Source: Candidatus Nanohalococcus occultus (GTDB lineage Archaea > Nanohalarchaeota > Nanosalinia > Nanosalinales > Nanosalinaceae). Taken from it: DNA of 64,000 nucleotides. Position numbers and translations under genes: made by a program. Positions within the stretch are counted from its first letter, which is position 1. Each line of letters starts with the position of its first letter. The stretch spans positions 602,692-666,691 of the forward strand of contig NZ_CP104395.1 in assembly GCF_029207735.1 (NCBI RefSeq). The letters run 5' to 3'. Shown here in pieces: positions 34,164 to 42,201 of this stretch. Below the pieces are notes generated by a model. That model was not told the origin of the DNA. It saw only the letters and a list, made by a program, of their open reading frames with translations, and did no database searches.

Positions 34164-34949
34164 CTACTCAAGCTCTTTTAATAGGATCTCCGGGTAGCTT
34201 TGGTCCGCTACTCTGTACCTTTTAGCACCCCAAGGCTCTAAGACGCCTGCTTGATCTAACAATGAACAGTATCGGCCCTCCCATTGGTTTTCAGGACGGA
34301 AAGTCTCTCTGAACGAGTCTGAGAGAACTTCTTGTGCGTTCTCAAGTACTGATCTAAACGGTTCGGTATCGTACTTGCCTTGGTTCAACTCTTCGAGTCT
34401 CTTGAAAAGTAATGCTTCGTTTTCGCCAGCCTCTTCGATGACTGTTCCGGACCGTTCAACAGCAGGCTTTTCTATACTTGCTGAAGCCTCCTGAGAGTCC
34501 AGTAAGATCTCACGCGTATTTTGAAATACATCCTCATATATTTCTCTGGGAACTGATCTCTCGCTCCTGAAACGATATTCTTTACATGAACTCGGAGACT
34601 TTCCCGTGAGTTCAGCCAGTCTCTGGTTGCTGTAGGGACGGAAAAGATAGTCTCGGAAATCATCCTCAATGTCAAGGTACTGATTTCCTCCCCTAGAGTA
34701 ACTGTCAATGACGTATGAATCAGGGTCTTCAAATTCAAAATCAGGGACTGCCGCATCTATCAAATCAGAGGCCAAGTCAACGCTGATTCTTTCTCTTTCT
34801 CCTTCCATATGTTTGGATAGCAGCTTGGAGCTGTCACCTCCTTTTCCAAAAATGGCTACTCCGAGAGAGGTTTCTCCCGAACCATGAAGCGCTCTTTCAA
34901 ACAGTTCGTTTTTATCTTCCTGATCTAGGTCCCAAAAATATCTACGCAC
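34164..34949 (-). CDS. Unknown protein with possible HTH, behind a palindromic operator
   Basis: Not recognised. 261 residues, helical, Arg/Glu rich. A segment near residues 108-140 (NQRLAELTGKSPSSCKEYR) has the spacing of a helix-turn-helix. GTG 34949 lies about 27 bases from a minus-strand TATA (AATATAACTA, about 34972-34981), so the mRNA is leaderless. A perfect inverted repeat sits between them (34952-34966), suggesting self-repression. It lies tail to tail with the small gene at 34008. AT-richer than its neighbours by eye, so horizontal origin is possible. Confidence 0.55.
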   Translation of the reverse strand: MRRYFWDLDQEDKNELFERALHGSGETSLGVAIFGKGGDSSKLLSKHMEGERERISVDLASDLIDAAVPDFEFEDPDSYVIDSYSRGGNQYLDIEDDFRDYLFRPYSNQRLAELTGKSPSSCKEYRFRSERSVPREIYEDVFQNTREILLDSQEASASIEKPAVERSGTVIEEAGENEALLFKRLEELNQGKYDTEPFRSVLENAQEVLSDSFRETFRPENQWEGRYCSLLDQAGVLEPWGAKRYRVADQSYPEILLKELE

Positions 34950-34951
34950 AA

Positions 34952-34966
34952 CTACAATAGTTGTAG
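34952..34966. promoter_or_regulatory. Inverted repeat operator candidate
   Basis: CTACAA-TAG-TTGTAG, a perfect 6-bp inverted repeat with 3-base centre, starting 3 bases before GTG 34949 and lying between TATA and start. A protein bound here would block initiation. Confidence 0.5.
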
Positions 34967-35018
34967 GAAAATAGTTATATTTTTTTGTAACTGAATGATG
35001 AAAAGGAGAAATATGGAT

Positions 35019-35393
35019 TTATTCCAGGAGCTTGGCGTTTACTACGCCGTTCTGTCCTGGTCGGGATGTAATCTCTGCCTTTCCTTCGGCTGTCTGGATT
35101 ACCGTTCCCTTTGTCAGTAGCGAACGCCGGACGAAGTTAGGGTTCGCCGGGTTCTCCTCGACGGACTGAATCTTGAGGTTCTTGACCCCGTCTTCAGTTG
35201 CGAGGTTGACGTGTTCCGCGCGTTTTGTAACCTGTTTTGTGTTTCCGCCGCGGGTTCGTCTTTTTACTATTCTTTTCTCTCCCAGCTCTGGTGCTGAGAA
35301 CTCTGTACCTAGTTCATACTTTCTTGACTTCTTTAGTCGCCGGGTGCGTCCTCCCGTCTTCTTTCTTACCGATCTTCTGTGCCAAACTGCCAT
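35019..35393 (-). CDS. rps8e: Ribosomal protein S8e
   Basis: Small-subunit protein of 124 residues. The start MAVWHRRSVRKKTGGR and the RRTRGGNTKQVTKR segment are diagnostic. A minus-strand TATA-like TTATTTAAAT (about 35415-35424) lies about 25 bases upstream of ATG 35393, so the mRNA is leaderless. Divergent from the Lsm gene. Confidence 0.95.
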   Translation of the reverse strand: MAVWHRRSVRKKTGGRTRRLKKSRKYELGTEFSAPELGEKRIVKRRTRGGNTKQVTKRAEHVNLATEDGVKNLKIQSVEENPANPNFVRRSLLTKGTVIQTAEGKAEITSRPGQNGVVNAKLLE

Positions 35394-35510
35394 ATTGTTT
35401 GAAATCCCGGAGAAAATTTAAATAAGAAAGCTTGTGAAGCCGCTGCTCGAAAGAATCCGGGTAAGTTTAAATAACTTGTCCGGACATCGCTGTTTATAGG
35501 TGCAACTTTA

Positions 35511-35741
35511 ATGGGAGATAACGACGGAAAACGGCCTCTTGACGGTCTTGATTCAGCAAAAGGAGATAGAGTAATTGTAAAATTGAAGAACGGATCAACT
35601 GTTTCAGGAGAGCTAGAAGCATTCGATCGACATCTAAACATGTGGTTAGGAAACGCTTCAGTGACAGAAGATGAAGGACAGACAGACTACGGCAAGCTTC
35701 TAGTCAGAGGCGACAACGTCATCGTAGTAAGCCCGGAGTAG
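35511..35741 (+). CDS. Lsm/Sm-like archaeal RNA-binding protein
   Basis: A 76-residue Sm fold: Sm1 motif ([26 protein letters not shown]) and Sm2 motif ([14 protein letters not shown]). It forms heptameric rings that bind U-rich RNA. AGGTG lies about 10 bases before ATG 35511 and a TATA-like GTTTAAATAA (35464-35473) further upstream. It is followed after 7 bases by L37e, a linkage common in archaea. Confidence 0.95.
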   Translation: MGDNDGKRPLDGLDSAKGDRVIVKLKNGSTVSGELEAFDRHLNMWLGNASVTEDEGQTDYGKLLVRGDNVIVVSPE

Positions 35742-35748
35742 ATATACT

Positions 35749-35910
35749 ATGGGACTAAACACAGGTAAACGGAACAAGAAACTACACGGCAAATGCCGCA
35801 GATGTGGAAGCAAGTCTTTCCACCTACGGAAGAAGGAATGTTCCTCGTGCGGATTCGGTAAGAGCGCGAAGAGACAGGACTTCGATAAGAAGAAAAAACG
35901 CAAGGCATAA
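35749..35910 (+). CDS. rpl37e: Ribosomal protein L37e
   Basis: A 53-residue basic zinc-ribbon protein of the large subunit. Zinc ligands are CRRC near residue 15 and CSSC near 30. The start [16 protein letters not shown] is diagnostic. It begins 7 bases after the Lsm stop and is followed 16 bases later by tRNA-Lys, so the three may be one transcript. Confidence 0.93.
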   Translation: MGLNTGKRNKKLHGKCRRCGSKSFHLRKKECSSCGFGKSAKRQDFDKKKKRKA

Positions 35911-35926
35911 CGTCCTTGCGAACTCA

Positions 35927-36060
35927 GGGCCCATAGCTCAGTCTGGCAGAGCACCGGCCTTTTACGCCCCTCAAGTTCTCCACCGAGAACGAGGACAAAG
36001 AAGACGAAGCTCTTCGGCGAAGACAGCCGGGCGTCGCGGGTTCAAATCCCGTTGGGCCCA
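35927..36060 (+). tRNA. tRNA-Lys(UUU) with 60-base intron
   Basis: Acceptor GGGCCCA pairs with TGGGCCC (36053-36059), discriminator A. The D-arm GCTC/GAGC and T-arm with TTCAAAT are normal. Anticodon stem CCGGC (35954-35958) pairs with GCCGG (36026-36030). The anticodon TTT is at 35961-35963. The intron is 35965-36024, after position 37. A full bulge-helix-bulge is visible: CTTT (35959-35962) pairs with GAAG (36019-36022), bulges TA^C and AC^A, then GCC/GGC inside the intron. No encoded CCA. Confidence 0.95.
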
Positions 36061-36208
36061 CTTTTCCCACGTTTAACAGATCAAACAGATTTTTTGCCCT
36101 ACCAAAGTTACAGCGCACTCCCCGAGGATTCCAGAATTCTGATAAAAGAGAACAAACAGCTTAGTGTTACAGAAGAGTAATAAATCTTTTTCTCGTCTCT
36201 AATCTAGT

Positions 36209-36817
36209 ATGGTAAGGAAAAACCACGATTATGATTCCAGCTGGGCTGTTCTTACAGGTGGAAGTATGTCCGGGAAAACCTCTATTGCCAACACTTTCGC
36301 AACAGGAGGGTACAGCATAGCCCCGGAGATTGCCGAGAACTACGTCGATCATGCCACGTCCCACGGAATCGACAAAAAACAGGCACAGCAGTACGGCGGT
36401 CGGACAGGTCAGATAGCTCTTGGAGACATGGCGACAGAAGGAAGTTTTCCGGAGGACGAAGATTTAGTGCTTGACCGTTCCACGGGCGACGCACTGTTTT
36501 TCATGAAGAAGTTCCAGGACAAAGGCGAGGGAGACAGCATTCTGATGGATACAATGTATGATTATGCGCGAAACCAGTACGATACAGTTTTCCACGTCAG
36601 CCAGATAGAGGGTCAGATCGGGTTCGAAGACGACGGTACAAGAACGAAAAACAGAGAACTGGCCAGAGAGATACACCACGAACTAGGAGAGTTTTACTCA
36701 GAAGAGTTAGACTACGACGTGATCGAGGTCCCACCAGCTCCTATAGGCGAAAGAACACAGATAATAGCCGAGAGCAGCGGACTTGAGAAGCCAGAAACAG
36801 TTTCCCGCTTCTTTTAG
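36209..36817 (+). CDS. P-loop kinase/ATPase of the NadR-like AAA type
   Basis: A 202-residue nucleotide-binding protein. Walker A is TGGSMSGKTS (residues 16-25). LVLDRSTGDALFF near residue 88 resembles the Walker B/substrate motif of AAA_28 or NadR-type nucleoside kinases. A C-terminal EVPPAPIGERTQ segment recalls the lid/adenine-binding end of such kinases. The substrate is unknown. Its end overlaps the opposing voltage-sensor-like gene by 4 bases. Confidence 0.7.
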   Translation: MVRKNHDYDSSWAVLTGGSMSGKTSIANTFATGGYSIAPEIAENYVDHATSHGIDKKQAQQYGGRTGQIALGDMATEGSFPEDEDLVLDRSTGDALFFMKKFQDKGEGDSILMDTMYDYARNQYDTVFHVSQIEGQIGFEDDGTRTKNRELAREIHHELGEFYSEELDYDVIEVPPAPIGERTQIIAESSGLEKPETVSRFF

Positions 36818-37296
36818 AGACCGATACTTCGTTTAACTATTCGGAAAATCTTAGCTATCCTCGCCGAGACACCTGTCGCACGAGCAGCCGCACCCGTAGC
36901 AGCCTCCGGCATTAACTCGAACTCTATAAGTTCATCGAATACCGCAAACAGCTTTACCTCCTCAAGTATCGAGAAAGCAGGTACCACCATCAACAAATCA
37001 AGCCAGTGATTACGGAAAAACGGTTCACTGGAAACAGCCAGCCTGTACTCGACTACAAGACGCGCAACGAAGTAAACAATCACAAGATAGTTCGCATAAG
37101 TCACCCACGTAGCCATCTGCGGACTCACAGGCACGAAAAAGCTGAAAACTATAATGCCGCCTAAAAGCAAGAACATCAAAGGCAAAACATTGTCCAGAGA
37201 CTTTTTCATACGGGAAGCATGATCCTTCGTGAAAGAAGCATCAATCCTTGATTGAGTCTCCTCAACAGCATCCCGGTACTCATCAGTCAAACCCAT
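36814..37296 (-). CDS. Voltage-sensor-domain-like membrane protein without a pore
   Basis: About 160 residues with four helices resembling S1-S4 of voltage-gated channels. S1 is near residues 38-60, S2 near 66-90, S3 contains HWLDLLMVVPAF (compare the Asp-containing S3 of Kv channels), and S4 is ARIAKIFRIVKRS with basic residues every third position. The chain ends directly after S4, with no pore helices. It may be a proton-channel-like or sensory protein, or a truncated channel. ATG 37296 is chosen over GTG 37311. Confidence 0.65.
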   Translation of the reverse strand: MGLTDEYRDAVEETQSRIDASFTKDHASRMKKSLDNVLPLMFLLLGGIIVFSFFVPVSPQMATWVTYANYLVIVYFVARLVVEYRLAVSSEPFFRNHWLDLLMVVPAFSILEEVKLFAVFDELIEFELMPEAATGAAARATGVSARIAKIFRIVKRSIGL

Positions 37297-37391
37297 GATA
37301 CTAAATTCCACTCCCTTGTTTAAACAGTTTCAAGTTCACAGATTCGATGTATTAAAAATAGTTCCGTCCAATCAGTAAGATACACACCTTT

Positions 37392-37525
37392 GGACCGGTA
37401 GCTTAGCCAGGTTAGAGCGCCACGCTGATAACCGCATTTTCCGAAAGGAAAACTGCTCTGATCCGACTTTTCGGTCAGAAAAGTCAGATACGTGGAGATC
37501 CCCAGTTCAAATCTGGGCCGGTCCA
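37392..37525 (+). tRNA. tRNA-Ile(GAU) with 59-base intron
   Basis: Acceptor GGACCGG pairs with CCGGTCC (37518-37524), discriminator A. Anticodon stem CCACG (37420-37424) pairs with CGTGG (37491-37495), anticodon GAT at 37427-37429. The intron is 37431-37489, after position 37. CTGA (37425-37428) pairs with TCAG (37484-37487) between bulges TA^A and AT^A. T-arm CCCAG/CTGGG. The intron also contains GACTTTT/AAAAGTC, which would compete with the splice helix. Confidence 0.93.
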
Positions 37526-37554
37526 CTCTTTACTGAATTAAATGTTTTCAGCGG

Positions 37555-37845
37555 TCAGTATTTGTTTCTTTCTTCAAGTTCGATGTAGTACTGTTCGAGG
37601 TTGTCTTTTACTTCGTGGAGTATTTTCCGTCTGTCTTGTTGGCTCTGGGCATCTCTGTAGTTTTGTTCCATTAGTCGTCTTACATTTCCGGAAAGTTCTG
37701 CGGCTCTCGGGTCTTCGACGGACTGTAGATCGTGTTGCCGCCATTCTGAGACTACTTTTAACTCAGGCACTTCCTCTTGTTCCAGGTAGCTGACTACCGT
37801 GGTGTAAAACCGTTCTTCCCATTCTCTGTCAAAGCCTAGAGCCAT
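37555..37845 (-). CDS. Small helical protein, unknown function
   Basis: Not recognised. A 96-residue helical, Glu/Arg/Gln-rich protein with no membrane segment. ATG 37845. It sits alone between tRNA-Ile and a divergent secreted protein gene. Confidence 0.5.
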   Translation of the reverse strand: MALGFDREWEERFYTTVVSYLEQEEVPELKVVSEWRQHDLQSVEDPRAAELSGNVRRLMEQNYRDAQSQQDRRKILHEVKDNLEQYYIELEERNKY

Positions 37846-37997
37846 CCTCTCAAACGGTAGAACTCAAGCCTCTTATTTGTACTGTTTAACGCATACAAGG
37901 TTCTGGCACACCACTATAGATTTTTTACCGGTGATTTAGGAGCGTAACAAGTCATAACTGGTTTGGCGTCTAGAGTATTTTGTAGGTGGAGTTAGCG

Positions 37998-38273
37998 ATG
38001 AGAAAAAGTTTGATAGGCGGACTGGTATTTGTACTGGCTGTAGCACTTGTCCCCGTAGTTGGAGCGCAGAATGCTTCAGGCGAGGACGTGATGAACACAA
38101 GCATGATGAACCATGATATGATGGTCGAACATCAGCGACAGCACAGACAACAGCAGATGGAGATAGATGTTCTCTCCTACCGTATCGCCCAGCTGGAAGT
38201 CATGGTCCAGGAAATGAGAGAAGACAGAGTGGCGACTCGGAGTCAAGACAGCCCGGAGATCAGAGGACAGTAA
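37998..38273 (+). CDS. Small secreted Met/His/Gln-rich protein
   Basis: A 91-residue precursor. A clear signal peptide (MRKSLIGG, hydrophobic core, cleavage likely after VVGA) leaves a mature ~68-residue chain. The mature start is rich in Met and His (NTSMMNHDMMVEHQRQH), a composition seen in periplasmic Cu(I)/Ag(I)-binding peptides, followed by one coiled helix. ATG 37998 has GGTGGA about 8 bases upstream; GTG 37986 overlaps that site. Metal binding is inference. Confidence 0.65.
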   Translation: MRKSLIGGLVFVLAVALVPVVGAQNASGEDVMNTSMMNHDMMVEHQRQHRQQQMEIDVLSYRIAQLEVMVQEMREDRVATRSQDSPEIRGQ

Positions 38274-38414
38274 CCCGTGATCTGACTCCTACACCTAATT
38301 TTTCCCCGCTCCAACCACCAGAAATTTTAATAACTTTTTAGTAACAAACTTACCTTGGATGTTGGCAAAAACCACCGGGAAAAATAAACTGTATTCAAAG
38401 GCGCGGATTCGGTA

Positions 38415-38936
38415 ATGGCTTCAGCTGAGAACTCCTCGGAGTACGTAGACAAGCTCTCGAAATGGTACGGCGAAGACGTTGTTGCCGTAGAGGAAGATAT
38501 ACCAGGTATTTTCCAGCCTCTTGAAGATCCGCACGAAGTTTTAGGCGATATTGATCTGCTTATAGAAGAGGATCCAGGATCACTTAAGGCATACGAAGTC
38601 AAGGAGACCGGCTCGCTTAATCAGAGAACGGTTTTAGGGCATGCGAGAGATGCTAGAAAACAGTGTGATAAGATAGAATCCTATCTGGAAGATGTAACGA
38701 ACTATAGCGTGGACGCAGAGCCTATAGTAACTCCTAAAGGCCATTTGAAAGCAATCTACGAGATATGGGAGGGTTTACCGGAAGAGTTTGAGTTGGATCA
38801 GGCAAAGGATACTGTATCGGAGCCGGGCAGAATACCTTACCTTGAACGGGAAGTTATGGATAGAAAAGAAAAAGAGCTGTACGAGCTGGATTCTTCGCTT
38901 ACCGCTCTGTTTGAATCCAAGACTGTTCAGCTGTAA
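38415..38936 (+). CDS. Probable PD-(D/E)XK nuclease-fold protein
   Basis: A 173-residue protein. The core reads GDIDLLIEEDPGSLKAYEVKE (Asp55-region, then Glu-x-Lys), the D...ExK signature of restriction-like nucleases. Helices after it fit the fold. No methyltransferase is adjacent. Its 3' end overlaps the opposing glutaredoxin gene by 10 bases. Role in repair or RNA processing is possible. Confidence 0.6.
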   Translation: MASAENSSEYVDKLSKWYGEDVVAVEEDIPGIFQPLEDPHEVLGDIDLLIEEDPGSLKAYEVKETGSLNQRTVLGHARDARKQCDKIESYLEDVTNYSVDAEPIVTPKGHLKAIYEIWEGLPEEFELDQAKDTVSEPGRIPYLEREVMDRKEKELYELDSSLTALFESKTVQL

Positions 38937-39175
38937 TGTTCATCCAGGTACTCTACGATGTCGTCGCTTTCCGGCATAACTGTATCCTTGTTCGGATCAA
39001 CTAGTACAGGCACGTTTGTCTGTCCGGAGACCTCTTCGACCCTTGAACGGTCCTGTGGGTCGACGGCTCTTGCGATAAAGTCGATTCCTAGATCGGTCAT
39101 TTTCTGTCTTACCTTCGAGCAAAAAGGACATCCTTCGAACTGGTAAACCTCCAGCATCTGTTCAGGTTCTGTCAT
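38927..39175 (-). CDS. Glutaredoxin-like protein
   Basis: An 82-residue thioredoxin fold with the dithiol motif GCPFCSKV near residue 15. TNVPVLVDP holds the cis-Pro, and the last turn SDDIVEYLDEHY matches glutaredoxins. It reduces disulfides or is a thiol-transfer protein. The normal donor (glutathione) is unlikely in archaea. ATG 39175. Confidence 0.9.
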   Translation of the reverse strand: MTEPEQMLEVYQFEGCPFCSKVRQKMTDLGIDFIARAVDPQDRSRVEEVSGQTNVPVLVDPNKDTVMPESDDIVEYLDEHYS

Positions 39176-39199
39176 AGAGAAGTTAGTGCAGGCTTGTCT

Positions 39200-39634
39200 T
39201 TAACGCGTTATGGTTTCATGGAGTGCGTCTAGGATTTCTTTCTGGTTCTGATGTGTTAGAAGAGACTTGGCGTCTTCATAGTTAAAGAAATGGCCGCGTT
39301 CGTGTTCATCGTGAGGGTTCGCCGAGGTATCAGTTACCGCACCTTCACCTACTTTTACAATAAATGCCTTGTACTCTCTTTTGATTGTCTGTCCGTCATC
39401 GTCCTCGAAGCTCCATTCAAGCACTTGTTCTGTGCTTTCCAGCTCTTCGATGGCTTCGATTCCTGCTTCCTCCGATAGTTCAAGCCGGGCGGTATGTTCA
39501 TAGTCGTCTTTCTCCAGGTGGCCTTTCGGCAGCTCCCAGCCCTCCCAGTTTTTCTTCCTGTTTAAAACCAGGTAGCGCGGATTTCTACTGGGCTTCTTGT
39601 ATACTACAAGCACCACTCCCTTCTCCCTTTCCAT
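39200..39634 (-). CDS. NUDIX hydrolase, Ap4A-hydrolase-like
   Basis: A 144-residue NUDIX fold. ELPKGHLEKDD...LELSEEAGI is the NUDIX box; three Glu metal ligands are kept, but the loop is one residue short and the usual Arg before the first Glu is Leu. WELPKGH is typical of diadenosine tetraphosphatases. ATG 39634 is used; the TTG at 39640 opens the frame only 6 bases earlier. Confidence 0.8.
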   Translation of the reverse strand: MEREKGVVLVVYKKPSRNPRYLVLNRKKNWEGWELPKGHLEKDDYEHTARLELSEEAGIEAIEELESTEQVLEWSFEDDDGQTIKREYKAFIVKVGEGAVTDTSANPHDEHERGHFFNYEDAKSLLTHQNQKEILDALHETITR

Positions 39635-39735
39635 AATCAAAACCTACGAGGAAAACTCCTTTAAACTGTCGATCCGAGCAGAAACTCGGATACAGATTGG
39701 AAAGACAGATAAAACATTCCGGCAACGTCGTTACT

Positions 39736-40389
39736 ATGGCAGAACAAAACTATGATCTAGGGATTGTATACACCAACACATACTTCGGAGACCTCGGCAG
39801 TTTCAGACCAGCTCTCAGCAGAGAACTGGAGAGAAATACCAGATCCCAGATATACCTAGACGGCGAAAACAGCTCGCAGGACCGAAGAGATACTCAACAA
39901 CAGTTCTACGCCGAACTGCTGGACGGGAAAATAGATATCGAAGGCGACCGTATAAACTGGAGTGAAGGCTCCTGGACAGACCCACATGCTGCGGCAGTCA
40001 ATCAAACTCTTCTGGACTACACAGATAAGATAGACGGTATAGACACAGGTCCGATCTTCGACGAGCAGATACTGGAGGAAGGATACATACCTTTCAAAAT
40101 TGAAGGCGACGGCGCCCAGGGAATGGAAAATCTACCAGAGGAAAGGCTTTACGGCTTGAAACAGGCCGGTAGAATCGAACACATAGACGAAAATTATGCC
40201 GAACACATCAAGGAGACGATGAATCCCGACATGCCTTCACTGATAATCAGAGACTCTGCTACGGCAATTAAAAGCTTCGTGGAGGCAGCGGATAACTCCA
40301 TAGAGGTACGGGAAGTCAATGAGAAAGTCCTGCCAAGTAGTCTTGAGAGAAGTGTGGAACTAGCCGGTTCGAAGAACTGGTTCCGGTGA
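39736..40389 (+). CDS. Unknown soluble protein
   Basis: Not recognised. ATG 39736 gives 217 residues, acidic, predicted alpha/beta, with DLGIVYTNTYFGDLG at the start that resembles a first beta-alpha unit. There are no membrane segments or metal motifs. It lies upstream of the Era-like operon with its own 90-base gap, so probably a separate transcript. Confidence 0.6.
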   Translation: MAEQNYDLGIVYTNTYFGDLGSFRPALSRELERNTRSQIYLDGENSSQDRRDTQQQFYAELLDGKIDIEGDRINWSEGSWTDPHAAAVNQTLLDYTDKIDGIDTGPIFDEQILEEGYIPFKIEGDGAQGMENLPEERLYGLKQAGRIEHIDENYAEHIKETMNPDMPSLIIRDSATAIKSFVEAADNSIEVREVNEKVLPSSLERSVELAGSKNWFR

Positions 40390-40480
40390 AAACACCGAAA
40401 GCTTTTTCCACCGGTCAAAACCCTACAGGCAAATAGTTTTTATAGTTGCGGCACGTTTTTACCATTAGTCTGGTACAAAA

Positions 40481-41107
40481 ATGATTGGAAAGCTCAAGGA
40501 ACTGTTCAGCGACTTGTTTAACAGTTCGGAAAATGAGGACAAGAGCATCGGAATTTACGGCCCGCCGAACGCCGGTAAGTCAACTTTAGCTAATCAGATC
40601 TCGAAGGACTTGACAGGAGAGGAGATGAGTAACGTCTCCGAAGTACCTCACGAGACAAGAACCGTCGAGAAAAAAGAGAAGGCCTCGATCGAGGCTAATG
40701 GACGTGAACTGGAGATCAACCTGCTTGATATGCCTGGTATATCTACAAACGTCGATTTCAAAGACTTCTCTGAACACGGTATTGAGGAAGATGAAGCTAA
40801 AGGCCGCGCAAAGGAAGCCACGAAAGGCATTGTGGAAGCCATCAAGTATCTTGATGATGTGGACGCGTGCCTTGTAATCTTCGATGCTACAGAAGATCCT
40901 TACACACAGGTAAACGTCACAATAATCGGAAACCTCGAAGCTAAAGACATACCGATCCTCGTTGTCGCGAACAAGATCGATCTGGAGGAAGCAGAGCCGG
41001 AACGGGTCAGAGATGCGTTCCCACAGCACCCTGTGGTTGAAATCTCGGCTAAGGAAGGCCAGCACATCGACAAGCTTTATGAGGAAATAGTTGGAAGGTT
41101 AAGTTAG
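40481..41107 (+). CDS. Era-like GTPase (ArvA/OapA-associated type)
   Basis: A 208-residue Ras-like GTPase. G1 GPPNAGKST (residues 27-35), G3 DMPG, G4 NKID near 168 and G5 SAK. A TATA (TTTTTATAG, about 40437-40445) lies upstream. It heads a conserved archaeal cluster with ArvB (DUF2073) and ArvC zinc-ribbon proteins; in bacteria the Oap homologues bind OLE RNA. The archaeal role is not established. Confidence 0.88.
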   Translation: MIGKLKELFSDLFNSSENEDKSIGIYGPPNAGKSTLANQISKDLTGEEMSNVSEVPHETRTVEKKEKASIEANGRELEINLLDMPGISTNVDFKDFSEHGIEEDEAKGRAKEATKGIVEAIKYLDDVDACLVIFDATEDPYTQVNVTIIGNLEAKDIPILVVANKIDLEEAEPERVRDAFPQHPVVEISAKEGQHIDKLYEEIVGRLS

Positions 41108-41491
41108 ATGAGCGATGACGGTGTCACCATAGAGTTCCTTTCAAGAGAGAAGCTTTCCGAGAACGATTTTTCCGACAAGATTGAGACAGTTCTGGAAAAA
41201 GTGAGAAATGACGCTGTACTTGTGCTTGAAGAAGCATGGACGCCACAGGAAAAACGAGACCTTATTGAATCCTCAATGAAACAAGTCGATGAGGACTTTC
41301 CGGGAGTCGAGTTCATGGGCCTGAACGCAGAGCCTTCGAAGATTAACAGGGCGAAAAGAATGTTTTTCAGCAAGATATTCAACGAAGACCACCGACGCGG
41401 ACTGACCATTGTCGGGAACTCCCGCGTGATGGAGAAAATCAAAGAGGAAAGAGACTCAGTCTCATTCCTTGCGAAACTTGAGGAAGCATGA
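41108..41491 (+). CDS. ArvB/OapB family protein (DUF2073)
   Basis: A 127-residue protein that begins at the base after the GTPase stop. The pattern LVLEEAWTPQEKRDLIESSM and FMGLNAEPSK is typical of DUF2073. Relatives bind RNA internal loops with a KOW-like fold in bacteria. Function in archaea unknown. Operon with the GTPase and the zinc-ribbon gene. Confidence 0.8.
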   Translation: MSDDGVTIEFLSREKLSENDFSDKIETVLEKVRNDAVLVLEEAWTPQEKRDLIESSMKQVDEDFPGVEFMGLNAEPSKINRAKRMFFSKIFNEDHRRGLTIVGNSRVMEKIKEERDSVSFLAKLEEA

Positions 41492-41538
41492 TGAAAGGAA
41501 ATTCTCTGCTCTCAGAAAATAAAGGAGGCGGCCTCTAG

Positions 41539-41919
41539 ATGCCTCACCGATGTATGAACTGCGGGGAAACGTATGAAGACGGCTCTGATAAACTTATCCA
41601 GGGCTGTGACTGCGGTTCATCCCTTTTCGTCTACGAGCAAGGCGAATCGATGAGCGAGGACGAACAGGAACAAGTAACGGAGAAAGTAGAGGAAATGATG
41701 GCCGATGGCGTCGAGGAAACAGGAGACGTCAAGTTCGAGTTCGATCTGGACTCTATCCGGGTTGAAAACGAAGGCGTGTACAGTATAAACGTTTCACGGC
41801 TGTTAAAGGAGATACCTCTGGTTATAAGAAAGACCGAAGGCACTTATCATATACACCTTCCGAGTGCGTTCGATCCAAGCACTACGGACATCAGCCCATC
41901 GGAGCTAGATAAAGAATGA
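41539..41919 (+). CDS. ArvC/OapC family zinc-ribbon protein
   Basis: A 126-residue protein. An N-terminal zinc ribbon (CMNCGETY, then GCDCGSS) is followed by an acidic linker and a beta domain ending in GTYHIHLPS, as in the ArvC family. It follows DUF2073 by 47 bases in the same operon. The next gene overlaps its stop (ATGA). Confidence 0.8.
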   Translation: MPHRCMNCGETYEDGSDKLIQGCDCGSSLFVYEQGESMSEDEQEQVTEKVEEMMADGVEETGDVKFEFDLDSIRVENEGVYSINVSRLLKEIPLVIRKTEGTYHIHLPSAFDPSTTDISPSELDKE

Positions 41920-42188
41920 CACTAAACAAAGAGGAGATGAAAGACAGGTTCGGACTGAAACACCTTACCACAAACCAAGAGGTAGCAGTATCTTTTACCT
42001 TGTTCACAGTCGGATTCGTATACCTTGTATCAGTTACGTATCCTTTGATCCAACAGCACATCCTTCCTTCCATGGTAGGAATTGTCTCGATCACAGTCGG
42101 ATACCTGTTCCTTATGGAATCGGTCCGTGAACTGGAGGAAAAAGATCACTTCCTATCCCGGAAGCTAGAGGACTCCAGCGAAAACTAA
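41916..42188 (+). CDS. Small two-helix membrane protein
   Basis: A 90-residue protein with two helices (about residues 25-47 and 52-74) and a charged C-terminal tail. Its ATG overlaps the stop of ArvC by 4 bases, so it belongs to that operon and may anchor the complex to the membrane; that is inference. Family not recognised. Confidence 0.65.
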   Translation: MTLNKEEMKDRFGLKHLTTNQEVAVSFTLFTVGFVYLVSVTYPLIQQHILPSMVGIVSITVGYLFLMESVRELEEKDHFLSRKLEDSSEN

Positions 42189-42201
42189 TAAATTGTTTCC
42201 C

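Noticed and set aside
34989-35001. CTGAATGATGA resembling C/D box motifs
   Set aside because: C box is present but no D box at a fitting distance and no pairing ends; it also lies in the 3' region of the S8e gene.
37320-37526. Minus-strand open frame across tRNA-Ile
   Set aside because: It is antisense to a clear intron-containing tRNA; the same kind of frame lies across tRNA-Pro (58817-59023).
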